Positions 18,299 to 28,062 of a DNA stretch of 56,855 nucleotides are shown one piece after another. The stretch lies in NCBI GenBank assembly GCA_004431415.1, contig QPMI01000699.1, positions 1-56,855 of the forward strand. The letters run 5' to 3'. A program made the translations under genes and the position numbers. Below the pieces are notes generated by a model. The model had not been told where the DNA came from and did no database searches. It worked only from the letters and a program-made list of their open reading frames with translations. Source of the DNA: Cyanophora paradoxa. Lineage: Eukaryota; Glaucocystophyceae; Cyanophorales; Cyanophoraceae. Each line of letters starts with the position of its first letter. The stretch's first letter is position 1.

Positions 18299-21200
18299 GA
18301 TCCGAGGCTGCGCTGCCCTGCAACTTGGCACAAATGAAGTGTTGGCAATTGGGGCCCACTATTGCTTGGCGAGGCACCAGCACCTTTTCAGCGCTTGCCA
18401 CTATTAAAATCAAATCTAGCGCCTTTGATATAGTCCAGGTACGCTTCTCCAGTCAGTGAAAAGGCCGGGATCTTTTCCTGGCTTCATGATCAATTCTCAT
18501 GATCATCATGAACACTGCATGCATGGGTGCTCAGATCCTCACTGCGAGCCAAATTGAAACTCGGGGCCCATATTGCATACGCCCGCGAGCATGCTGTTGG
18601 GGTTCTCGAGGGCGCTGGATTTGATTATGAAGTCGGTTGAAGACAGATCCGAGGCTGCGCTGCCCTGCAACTTGGCACAAATGAAGTGTTGGCAATTGGG
18701 GCCCACTATTGCTTGGCGAGGCACCAGCACCTATTCAGCGCTTGCCACTATTAAAATCAAATCTAGCGCCTTTGATATAGTCCAGGTACGCTTCTCCAGT
18801 CAGTGAAACGGCCGGGATCTTTTCCTGGCTTCATGATCAATTCTCATGATCATCATGAACACTGCATGCATGGGTGCTCAGATCCTCACTGCGAGCCAAT
18901 TGCAAATTGAAACTCGGGGCCCATATTGCATACGCCCGCGAGCATGCTGTTGGGGGTTCTCGAGGGCGCTGGATTTGATTATGAAGTCGGTTGAAGACAG
19001 ATCCGAGGCTGCGCTGCCCTGCAACTTGGCACAAATGAAGTGTTGGCAATTGGGGCCCACTATTGCTTGGCGAGGCACCAGCACCTTTTCAGCGCTTGCC
19101 ACTATTAAAATCAAATCTAGCGCCTTTGATATAGTCCAGGTACGCTTCTCCAGTCAGTGAAAAGGCCGGGATCTTTTCCTGGCTTCATGATCAATTCTCA
19201 TGATCATCATGAACACTGCATGCATGGGTGCTCAGATCCTCACTGCGAGCCAAATTGAAACTCGGGGCCCATATTGCATACGCCCGCGAGCATGCTGTTG
19301 GGGGTTCTCGAGGGCGCTGGATTTGATTATGAAGTTGGTTTAAGACAGATCCGAGGCTGCGCTGCCCTGCAACTTGGCACAAATGAAGTGTTGGCAATTG
19401 GGGCCCACTATTGCTTGGCGAGGCACCAGCACCTTTTCAGCGCTTGCCACTATTAAAATCAAATCTAGCGCCTTTGATATAGTCCAGGTACGCTTCTCCA
19501 GTCAGTGAAAAGGCCGGGATCTTTTCCTGGCTTCATGATCAATTCTCATGATCATCATGAACACTGCATGCATGGGTGCTCAGATCCTCACTGCGAGCCA
19601 AATTGAAACTCGGGGCCCACATTGCATACGCCCGCGAGCATGCTGTTGGGGGTTCTCGAGGGCGCTGGATTTGATTATGAAGTCGGTTGAAGACAGATCC
19701 GAGGCTGCGCTGCCCTGCAACTTGGCACAAATGAAGTGTTGGCAATTGGGGCCCACTATTGCTTGGCGAGGCACCAGCACCTTTTCAGCGCTTGCCACTA
19801 TCAAAATCAAATCTAGCGCCTTTGATATAGTCCAGGTACGCTTCTCCAGTCAGTGAAAAGGCCGGGATCTTTTCCTGGCTTCATGATCAATTCTCATGAT
19901 CATCATGAACACTGCATGCATGGGTGCTCAGATCCTCACTGCGAGCCAAATTGAAACTCGGGGCCCATATTGCATACGCCCGCGAGCATGCTGTTGGGGG
20001 TTCTCGAGGGCGCTGGATTTGATTATGAAGTCGGTTGAAGACAGATCCGAGGCTGCGCTGCCCTGCAACTTGGCACAAATGAAGTGTTGGCAATTGGGGC
20101 CCACTATTGCTTGGCGAGGCACCAGCACCTTTTCAGCGCTTGCCACTATCAAAATCAAATCTAGCGCCTTTGATATAGTCCAGGTACGCTTCTCCAGTCA
20201 GTGAAAAGGCCGGGATCTTTTCCTGGCTTCATGATCAATTCTCATGATCATCATGAACACTGCATGCATGGGTGCTCAGATCCTCACTGCGAGCCAAATT
20301 GAAACTCGGGCCCATATTGCATACGCCCGCGAGCATGCTGTTGGGGGTTCTCGAGGGCGCTGGATTTGATTATGAAGTCGGTTGAAGACAGATCCGAGGC
20401 TGCGCTGCCCTGCAACTTGGCACAAATGAAGTGTTGGCAATTGGGGCCCACTATTGCTTGGCGAGGCACCAGCACCTATTCAGCGCTTGCCACTATTAAA
20501 ATCAAATCTAGCGCCTTTGATATAGTCCAGGTACGCTTCTCCAGTCAGTGAAACGGCCGGGATCTTTTCCTGGCTTCATGATCAATTCTCATGATCATCA
20601 TGAACACTGCATGCATGGGTGCTCAGATCCTCACTGCGAGCCAATTGCAAATTGAAACTCGGGGCCCATATTGCATACGCCCGCGAGCATGCTGTTGGGG
20701 GTTCTCGAGGGCGCTGGATTTGATTATGAAGTCGGTTGAAGACAGATCCGAGGCTGCGCTGCCCTGCAACTTGGCACAAATGAAGTGTTGGCAATTGGGG
20801 CCCACTATTGCTTGGCGAGGCACCAGCACCTTTTCAGCGCTTGCCACTATTAAAATCAAATCTAGCGCCTTTGATATAGTCCAGGTACGCTTCTCCAGTC
20901 AGTGAAAAGGCCGGGATCTTTTCCTGGCTTCATGATCAATTCTCATGATCATCATGAACACTGCATGCATGGGTGCTCAGATCCTCACTGCGAGCCAAAT
21001 TGAAACTCGGGGCCCACATTGCATACGCCCGCGAGCATGCTGTTGGGGGTTCTCGAGGGCGCTGGATTTGATTATGAAGTCGGTTGAAGACAGATCCGAG
21101 GCTGCGCTGCCCTGCAACTTGGCACAAATGAAGTGTTGGCAATTGGGGCCCACTATTGCTTGGCGAGGCACCAGCACCTTTTCAGCGCTTGCCACTATTA

Positions 21201-21950
21201 AAATCAAATCTAGCGCCTTTGATATAGTCCAGGTACGCTTCTCCAGTCAGTGAAAAGGCCGGGATCTTTTCCTGGCTTCATGATCAATTCTCATGATCAT
21301 CATGAACACTGCATGCATGGGTGCTCAGATCCTCACTGCGAGCCAAATTGAAACTCGGGGCCCACATTGCATACGCCCGCGAGCATGCTGTTGGGGGTTC
21401 TCGAGGGCGCTGGATTTGATTATGAAGTCGGTTGAAGACAGATCCGAGGCTGCGCTGCCCTGCAACTTGGCACAAATGAAGTGTTGGCAATTGGGGCCCA
21501 CTATTGCTTGGCGAGGCACCAGCACCTTTTCAGCGCTTGCCACTATTAAAATCAAATCTAGCGCCTTTGATATAGTCCAGGTACGCTTCTCCAGTCAGTG
21601 AAAAGGCCGGGATCTTTTCCTGGCTTCATGATCAATTCTCATGATCATCATGAACACTGCATGCACTGCGGCATGGGTGCTCAGATCCTCACTGCGAGCC
21701 AAATTGAAACTCGGGGCCCATATTGCATACGCCCGCGAGCATGCTGTTGGGGGTTCTCGAGGGCGCTGGATTTGATTATGAAGTCGGTTGAAGACAGATC
21801 CGAGGCTGCGCTGCCCTGCAACTTGGCACAAATGAAGTGTTGGCAATTGGGGCCCACTATTGCTTGGCGAGGTACAAGCACCTTTTCAGCGCTTGCCACT
21901 ATCAAAATCAATTCTAGCGTTTTTGATATAGCCTAGATACGCTTCTCCAG
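18299..21950. repeat. Central satellite array, about 11 copies of a 348-bp unit
   Basis: The word GATCCGAGGCTGCGCTGCCC marks units at 18,299, 18,646, 19,000, 19,348, 19,696, 20,044, 20,391, 20,745, 21,093, 21,441 and 21,797. Spacings run 347, 354, 348, 348, 348 and again 347, 354, 348, 348, 356, so a five-unit block was duplicated as a whole. Each unit contains ATGATCAATTCTCATGATCA, a near-palindrome. The 102-104 codon frames in every unit are a by-product of the repeat. Confidence 0.9.
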
Positions 21951-21989
21951 TCAGTGAAAAGGCCGGGATCTTTGCTGGGCCTCATGATC

Positions 21990-24900
21990 ATGATCAGTGA
22001 TCATGATCATCATGAGCACTACACCGCCTGGCGACCCGCGCCACCGCCCGCCGCGCCTCCGCTCCGCCCCGCGAGCCGCGCCGCCACCCCTGAGCCCCCG
22101 CCCGTCCGACGAGCCGCGTCGCCGCCCGACGCGTTTCCGCCCCGCCCGCGAGCCGCGGCGCCGCTCGCCGCGCCCCCGCCCGCCCGGCGACCCGCGCCGC
22201 CGCCCGCAGCGCCTCCGACCTGCCCGGCGGGCCGCGCCTCCGCCCGCCGCGCCTCCGCCCCGCCCGCGAGCCGCGGCGCCGCCCGCCGCGCCTCCGCCCC
22301 GCCCGCGAGCCGCGCCTCCGCCCGCCACGCCTCCGCCCTGCCCGGCGAGCCGCGCCTCCGCTCGCCGCGCCTCCACCCCGTGCGGCGAGCCGCGCCTCCG
22401 CTCGCCGCGCCTCCGCCCCGCCCTGCGAGCCGCGTCTCCGCCCGCCGCGCCCCCGCCCCGCCCCGCGAGCTGCGCCGCCACCCGCTGAGCCCCCGCCCTG
22501 CCCGGAAAGCCGAGTCGCTGCCCGACGCGCCTCCGCCCCGTCCGGCGAGCCGCGTCGCCGCCCGCCGAGCCTCCGTCCCGCCCCGCGAGCTGCGCCGCCG
22601 CCCCCCGCGCCCCCGCCCCGCCCAGTGAGCCGCGCCGCCACCCTGCCCGGAGAGCCGCGCTCGCCGCGTCTCCCACCTGGCCGGAGGGAGCTGTGCCACC
22701 ACCCGCTGTCTCGCTGAACCCGCCAGGCAAGTTAAGCGGGGGGAGAGAGGGGGGAGGGAGGGAGAGCCGTGGGCGAGGGGAGGGCATACTCCGAGGGCGC
22801 TTCGGCGCGGCGGCGGCAGGGCTCTTGCGGCCGCGGGGTGCACAGGCAGCCGCGAGGGCGGGCGCGGGGCGCTTGTCGTTGTGCGGCGCGGCGGGGCGGC
22901 GGGGCGCTCGAAGATCCTCTCCCGCGGCAGCGGGACGCCCCGAAAATTCAAAATCCTCGAGAGCTGCGAGGGCGTCAGCAGCAGGCAGGCCGGGCTGTGC
23001 CGGGCAGGGCGCTCGGCACGGCGCACCGTCTCTGCGGGCGGGGCGAAAGCGACGGGGCGGGGCGGGGCGACGGCGACGGGGCCGGGCGAAGCGACAGCGC
23101 CGGGGCGGGCCGGGGAGCCGGCGGGGCTGCACGGGGCTGCACGGGGCGTGCGCCCCGGGCCGCCGCCCGCCGATCCTACGCCCCGCCGTGCAATCCATGC
23201 TGCCGCCCTCCGCTCCCTCCGACCATCGCCCCGGGACTCGATCATCCTGCGCGACAGGAGCGCCTTGTCAGCGACGCGTACGCACACAGACCGCTCAACT
23301 CACCTCGTCTAGGCCTGAGCCTCACCAAGCTGTGGAAGAGGGGTCCAGAATTCGGAGCCTGGAGACGGCGCGCGCGATCCAGCGCCTGGAACGCAAGCAA
23401 GAATCGTGAGACATGCGTTCGCGCGCCGCTGACGCAAAGCTATGGTCCGGTGGCCCACCCCGGCGATGGCGACGCGCTCGGCAGGGCGCGCTCGCCGCCA
23501 GCGGCGTGCCGGCACTCCATCGCCCGCTACGAAGGAGAGATCAACAGCGAGAAGCGTGCGGCAGTTCGCCTGTCCCCCGTTCCCGGCCAGGCGGCCGCCG
23601 CACCTTGGCTCGGCTTGGGCGCAGGGCCAACCAACTGGGCCGACGGGGCTCACCGCCGGCGATCCCTGCGAAATCGAGTGAGCTGTACGTCACGCGTGGA
23701 ACGCGGAGGGCACGGCATAGACGCACGTCGTCGGTTTGTGGGAGGAAGGCAGGCCGTGAACGCAGCGCCGCACGGAAACACGGCCACGCCAGGGCATAGA
23801 CATGCAGCTGCGAGAACACGGGCCACATGCGCCTAGCTATAGCTAACGAAAGGGCCGCGCGCCGCATCTGCGAGCTTCCGCCAACGTGCTCGGCACCGCG
23901 GCCGAGCGAGCTGCGAAGGAGCATGGGACCGCTCAGGCTTCCTCGGAAAGCTGAGCCGAAGGGCGTCCTCAAGCATCCTCGATCGATATCGCTGTTGGTG
24001 TCGCTGCCGCTTTCGCCCAACAGCTGTGTACCCCGAAATCCGCGGCCTTGCACTTTGAAGAGCACGCAGGGCAAGAACTGGCTGCGGCCTCCAGCACGGG
24101 ACGCAATGCAATCTCGGTGCGTCGGCGCTGGGCTCTCCACCGCAGCGCATCCTGGTCTCCCTTACTCCACAATTTCAAACAGGTCAAACGGAGTCCGCAC
24201 AGCTGCCGCGAACTTGACGAGCCTCGAGCGCGAACGACGTTCGAAGGTGCCTACTTGCATCCTCTCGCGTCCCCCGCCTGTCGCCGGCCTGATTTCAAAC
24301 GCAGAGCGCTGCCCCAGGGCGGCGGGCGCCCGCTCGTGGCGAAGAGCGCTCGTGTACGCGTCGTTCTTGCCTCTTCAAGCGCCCTTGATCTGCATTCTTA
24401 GCCCGGCCGCCGCCGCCAAGTGTTCCTTCTTTTGGTCGGCTCGCGCAGAAAGGAGAAGGCGGCTGCCGATGCGAAGCAAGGTGCTTTTTCGTTTCATCTC
24501 CTTTGCCCCAATCCCTCATTCCGCTGGCGGTCCAGGGAACGGGGTGACTGGCCCGCGCGAGCAGAGCACCACCATCCAGTTCGCCTAGCGTCTTCTCCCG
24601 CAGGCCAGGTGCTCGCTCTTGTTTCCGCTACTCTCGCGTTGATGTTTTTGTGACGCCGGCCGCGTGCGCAGCGGAGCGGGTGCCGTTCTCGGACGCGTGG
24701 CTTCTGGACGGCCGTGGCCTCGGAGTTCTTGTGCTTGCGGCCGCTGGGGCGCAGGTGCGGCAGGTGCGGTCGTTTGCCGGCGCGCATTCTTCTCTTCTTT
24801 CGGTTGACGCTCCGAGCTCAGCGAGCGCTGCGCCGTCGCGGCGACCGCGTTCCGGGCGCTCTCAATCTCGGTGTGGGCGCTCGGCGACAGGTGCGGTCTG

Positions 24901-25295
24901 TTTATTGGCGCGCGTTCTCTCTTCTTTTGATTGACATTCCTCTCCGTGCGCAGCGAGCGCTCTGCCTTCGACGTCGGGCACGGGCAAGGGATGCTGGAAG
25001 CGGGGACGGGCCTCCTGCTCTCTCCTTGCTGCGGTGCGCAGACGTCCCCTTGCTTCCCACTTCTCTCTTTATGCTAGGAGCCCGCTTATCCTGATGCGCG
25101 CAGCGCAGCGAGCGCGGCGACGTTCCGCAGCGAGTGCGGCGAGGGCGCATTCTGCCTGGGCCGGAGGCGGGCTGCTGGCGATCGGCTGGGCATGCGCAGG
25201 CGGCGGACGATGCCGCAGGCAGGACAGCAGTACTACCTGCTGTTCGGCAGCTGATTGCAGTTAAAACGTTAGTTTTCCTTTTCTCGGCAACTAGC
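21990..25295. repeat. Right inverted arm of the foldback element
   Basis: Reverse-complement counterpart of 15,310-18,240. It is about 0.35 kb longer, mainly from a longer GC-rich minisatellite at its inner edge (22,020-22,690) and small insertions near 24,800-25,200. Confidence 0.8.
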
Positions 25296-25906
25296 GCGGG
25301 GGACGACGCCGCTTGCAGGTCATTGCGTATTGTGTAAAGCCCTTACAGCCTAAGTTGCAGGCGGGGCAGATTGGGGCAGATGAGCTCGAGGGCGCCCGCG
25401 CACGATCGGCCACGAGGCCGCTAGCTGTTTCACAGTGTGCGCACATCTACACGAGGGCGCCGCGCGGGCTCGGGATTGGCCCCCACGAGGGCGCTGAGCT
25501 GTGTGCGCATGCGCACATGTACTACGGTACGACCTAGGGGCGCCGGCGCCACGCGTACGCGTGCCCCGTCGAGCTTGACGACCGACTCTCTCTCTCGGCG
25601 AGCTCGAGCCGCGTCGAGCTCAGGCCCATAGCAACGAGCTCGACGACCGTCGACCGGTACCGGCCACGCTGCTGGCTATAGCTACGTATACGCCGGCGCA
25701 GTGCGTCCAGCTGCGTCGAGCGGCGCAGTGCGTCAAACTTCGAGTGCGTCGAGCGACGCAGTTTCGTGAAACTTGGCGCACTGCTTGAAACTGCGTGGAG
25801 ATTTCGAGCAGTGCTTCATTTCCGACGCAATGCTTGAAATTCCCACGCAATGCTTGAAATTTCCGACGCAATGCGTGGGTGAGCCAAAAGTGCCGGGGTA
25901 CAGCGC

Positions 25907-26119
25907 GGCCTCACCGAGTGGGACCTGGCGCTCATGGCCGGCCGCATGCTCAACGGCGATCGGCTCGAGGCGGGCCACCGCCTCAAGCTAGAGGACGGCG
26001 GCACGGCCGTCTGGACGGGCGAGGCCTGGACGCACGACTCGACGGGCGAGCCGATGAAGCTGCTCGCCTCCGGCAACAAGTACTGGCGCGGCGACTCGAT
26101 GGAGTACCGGCGGCCGTGA
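25907..26119 (+). pseudogene. 3' part of the viral membrane-protein gene split by the foldback element
   Basis: From the codon after the right CAGCGC copy the frame reads GLTEWDLALMAGRMLNGDRL and continues through a Gly/Trp/Thr-rich domain (EDGGTAVWTGEAWTHDSTGE) to RRP and a TGA. It directly continues the frame that stops at 14,711. An ATG at 25,934 could start a 61-residue fragment by itself. The C-terminal half looks like a small beta-rich domain; no family recognised. Confidence 0.75.
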
Positions 26120-26145
26120 TTTTCTAGCCCTTCTACCAGCAAAGA

Positions 26146-26430
26146 ATGGCTGACCCCTCGCCCGACCCGGCCGCAGGCGTCGAGAGCGCGGGCAGCTCGG
26201 ACGAGTACTCGGAGCTCTCGGATCCGGATCCCGACGAGCCCTCCGACGCCTTCGCGACCGAGAACGAGCGCTCCCTCATGCGCATCTACGAGTCCCTGCG
26301 CGAAGCTATCTACTGGGAGGACCCGCGCCTAGGGACCCTCATGAACTTCTCCAAGTTTGCCGAGTTCATGTTCGCTATGACCGTGCCCTTTACCCGAGTC
26401 GTGCTCTGGGATAGGAACAGGAACTGGTAG
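26146..26430 (+). CDS. Small acidic viral protein, unrecognised
   Basis: 94 residues, intact, 26 bases after the split gene. The first 40 residues are Asp/Ser/Pro-rich (DEYSELSDPDPDEPSDAFAT). The rest is a helical/aromatic region (SLMRIYESLREAIYW, FAEFMFAMTVPFTRVVLW). GATTTTCTAGCCC lies about 17-27 bases upstream, tying it to the genes on the left of the insertion. Convergent with the next gene. Confidence 0.6.
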   Translation: MADPSPDPAAGVESAGSSDEYSELSDPDPDEPSDAFATENERSLMRIYESLREAIYWEDPRLGTLMNFSKFAEFMFAMTVPFTRVVLWDRNRNW

Positions 26431-26446
26431 TATTGAGTACAGAGCC

Positions 26447-26851
26447 CTACGAGCTAGAGCTGCTATCGCCCGAGTCCAGGCGCGCCTTCTTGGCCTTGGA
26501 GCGGCGGAGGCGGGAGACGTACTGCAGGCGCAGGTTGCGCACGAGCAGCTCGCCGGCCGTGGTGCCCGGCAGCCCGGGAACCGCGTCCGTGGGCAGCAGC
26601 TGGCCCTCGCGTATCGCCTTGTACGTCTTGCGCTTGTTGAATGCAACCTTCTCCGTATCCTCCGTGCCGTCGTACTGGGACGTGGGAAGGAACTGCGAGG
26701 CGGTCTTGGGGACTTCTAGAACCAGCGCGCGCTTGGCCTTCTTGATGGAGACTGCGTTCGCGCGCTCCAGCTTGACGCCGGGCTCCAGGGGGGTAGCGGC
26801 GACTTCGTTCTCAGCGAAGGAGACACGGGGGGAAGAGCCGCCGCGGGGCAT
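26447..26851 (-). CDS. Basic viral protein with Ser-rich tail, unrecognised
   Basis: 134 residues, intact. The N-terminal half has SIKKAKRALVLEVPKTASQF. The C-terminal half has a basic helix (LRLQYVSRLRRSKAKKARLD) and a GDSSSSS tail. ATTTTCTAAACGC lies about 23 bases before the ATG on the sense strand. It is first of five tandem minus-strand genes. The basic helix suggests nucleic-acid or capsid-interior contact; inference only. Confidence 0.6.
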   Translation of the reverse strand: MPRGGSSPRVSFAENEVAATPLEPGVKLERANAVSIKKAKRALVLEVPKTASQFLPTSQYDGTEDTEKVAFNKRKTYKAIREGQLLPTDAVPGLPGTTAGELLVRNLRLQYVSRLRRSKAKKARLDSGDSSSSS

Positions 26852-26867
26852 GGTTCGCTCGCTTTAC

Positions 26868-27194
26868 CTAGCGTTTAGAAAATAGCGCGCGAGCCTCGAG
26901 CACCAGGAGACCCGCCACAACCGCTGCGGCGATGACCACGGCAACCTCGAGCCGGTGCCAGAAGCGCTCGGCCCCGTCCGTGAGCGCGCGGCCCGCCTTG
27001 CCCGGTGCGGTGAGTGCGGAGCCCAGCGCGCCCGCCGCAATGTCCGCCCACGCGCCTCCGTCGCCGCGCAGCACGTTCTCGCGGTTCTTCATCTCGACTG
27101 TGGCGCCGATCGCGGCGTTGAGCTCACCGAACTGCAGCCGCGGCGCGCCCTTGGGCCCAAAGGTCTTGGTGAGCAGCGCGTCGAGCCAGCTCAT
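26868..27194 (-). CDS. Tail-anchored viral membrane protein
   Basis: 108 residues. The N-terminal 75 are mixed, with a Gly/Ala-rich stretch (AWADIAAGALGSALTAPGKA). The C-terminus has one clear membrane segment, VAVVIAAAVVAGLLVLEA, ending ALFSKR. ATTTTCGAAGC precedes the ATG by about 20 bases on the sense strand. Start chosen at MSWLDALLTKTFGPK. No family recognised; likely a virion or scaffold membrane protein. Confidence 0.6.
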   Translation of the reverse strand: MSWLDALLTKTFGPKGAPRLQFGELNAAIGATVEMKNRENVLRGDGGAWADIAAGALGSALTAPGKAGRALTDGAERFWHRLEVAVVIAAAVVAGLLVLEARALFSKR

Positions 27195-27223
27195 CTCTAC
27201 TAGCTAGCGCTTCGAAAATCTAT

Positions 27224-27718
27224 CTAAATCGCGAAGCCGCGCAGGTACCAGACCATCAGGAGCGAGCCGCCGAGCGCCACGAGCAGCGGCAGGTGCCCGT
27301 CGACCGCGCGCCGCGCCTCCCAGGCCCAGATCTCCTGGCGGCTCAGCTCGTTCGCGCCGTCGAAGTAAGCGCTGACGCCGTACTCGCGCGCGGGCGCAGG
27401 CTGCGACCAGAGGCCGGCGCTCAGGCGCGGCGCCCCCTCCCTCTGCTGCTGCGAGGCCAGCGCCGCCGTCGCCGCGTGCGCCGCCTCCCTCTGGCCCGGG
27501 GCGATCGCTACGAGGGGCAGGGGCCCGACGCCGCGGCCCTTGCCCGCAGCCTTAATCGACTTCAGCGCCGGCGGCGCCGGGTCCGCGCCCCTTATCTTAG
27601 GCCCCTCCGCCCCGCCGCCGGCCTTCGCCCCGCCCCCCTTGGCAGCCTCGCCGATCTTGCTGCAGCGCGAGTCCGATTTGAACACCGTACACAACAGCTT
27701 CTCTACGGCGTTGGGCAT
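27224..27718 (-). CDS. Viral protein with C-terminal membrane segment
   Basis: 164 residues, intact. Residues 1-20 (MPNAVEKLLCTVFKSDSRCS) are followed by a Gly/Ala/Lys/Pro-rich linker to about residue 100. Then comes a short folded part (EYGVSAYFDGANELSRQEIW) and a last hydrophobic segment, LPLLVALGGSLLMVWYLRG. ATTTTCTTC lies about 25 bases before the ATG on the sense strand. It belongs to the run of single-pass membrane proteins at 26.9-28.0 kb. Confidence 0.6.
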   Translation of the reverse strand: MPNAVEKLLCTVFKSDSRCSKIGEAAKGGGAKAGGGAEGPKIRGADPAPPALKSIKAAGKGRGVGPLPLVAIAPGQREAAHAATAALASQQQREGAPRLSAGLWSQPAPAREYGVSAYFDGANELSRQEIWAWEARRAVDGHLPLLVALGGSLLMVWYLRGFAI

Positions 27719-27828
27719 GTTTAGACGTGTACAGACGATGAAGAAAATTTAAATGCCAACGGACTCAAAAGGACGTCGCAACTTTGAAAAGGGAAAGGGG
27801 GAATGGAACTTTGAAAAGGAGAGTTAAC

Positions 27829-28014
27829 GCCCCGCGGGGCGCATGCCGGCCGTCGCCATCGAGACGGAGCCGGGGCGTAGAGGGTCTTGGCGGCGTAGCC
27901 GAAGCCCACGCCGATGACGGCCGAGGCGGTGGGCGTGCCGCCGAGGAGCCAGGTGAGGGTCGCGGCGAGGGCTCCTAGCGAGTAATGCGGGGGATAGCTG
28001 TCAGCGAGGGCCAT
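27829..28014 (-). CDS. Small two-helix viral membrane protein
   Basis: MALADSYPPHYSLGALAATL starts a protein with two hydrophobic stretches (LGALAATLTWLLGG and ASAVIGVGFGYAAKTLY). In its own frame it continues to 27,721 through an unlikely Pro/Phe-rich tail. A one-base change near 27,865 would end it as MATAGMRPAGR at about 27,829, which I prefer. ATTTTTTCTCAACCCC lies about 20 bases upstream on the sense strand, strikingly like the element before the capsid gene. Confidence 0.5.
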
Positions 28015-28062
28015 CGCGGGACCGAATTGGAAGGGGTTGAGAAAAAATACCGCCTCGAGGCC

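Larger units (their letters stand above)
14712..25900. mobile_element. 11.2-kb foldback transposon with 6-bp target duplications, inserted in a viral gene
   Basis: The ends are inverted copies of each other for 37 bases, starting TACCCCGGCACTTTT. CAGCGC is present directly on both sides (14,706-14,711 and 25,901-25,906). Inside each end lie degenerate 18-20 base units around ACGCAATGCTTGAAA. Then come inverted arms of about 3 kb (about 15,310-18,240 and 21,990-25,295) and a central array of 348-bp units. No transposase, integrase or other recognisable protein is encoded, so it is non-autonomous. 6-bp duplications are known for Polinton/Maverick-type integrases and a few other DDE families; the TACCCC terminus does not match one I can name. 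Arm differences include indels, so insertion is not brand new, or arms have diverged inside the element. Confidence 0.85.

Noticed and set aside
18573-21936. Repeated 60-112 codon ORFs in each 348-bp unit
   Set aside because: Present on both strands of a satellite unit, no start context, no conserved domain; kept open only because units are nearly identical.
18299-21950. CRISPR-like regular repeats
   Set aside because: Units are 348 bp with no short repeat/unique spacer pattern, in a eukaryotic context.
14712-25900. Transposase or integrase inside the foldback element
   Set aside because: Arm ORFs occur in both orientations, are Arg/Pro/Ala-rich and show no DDE-type or other catalytic pattern.
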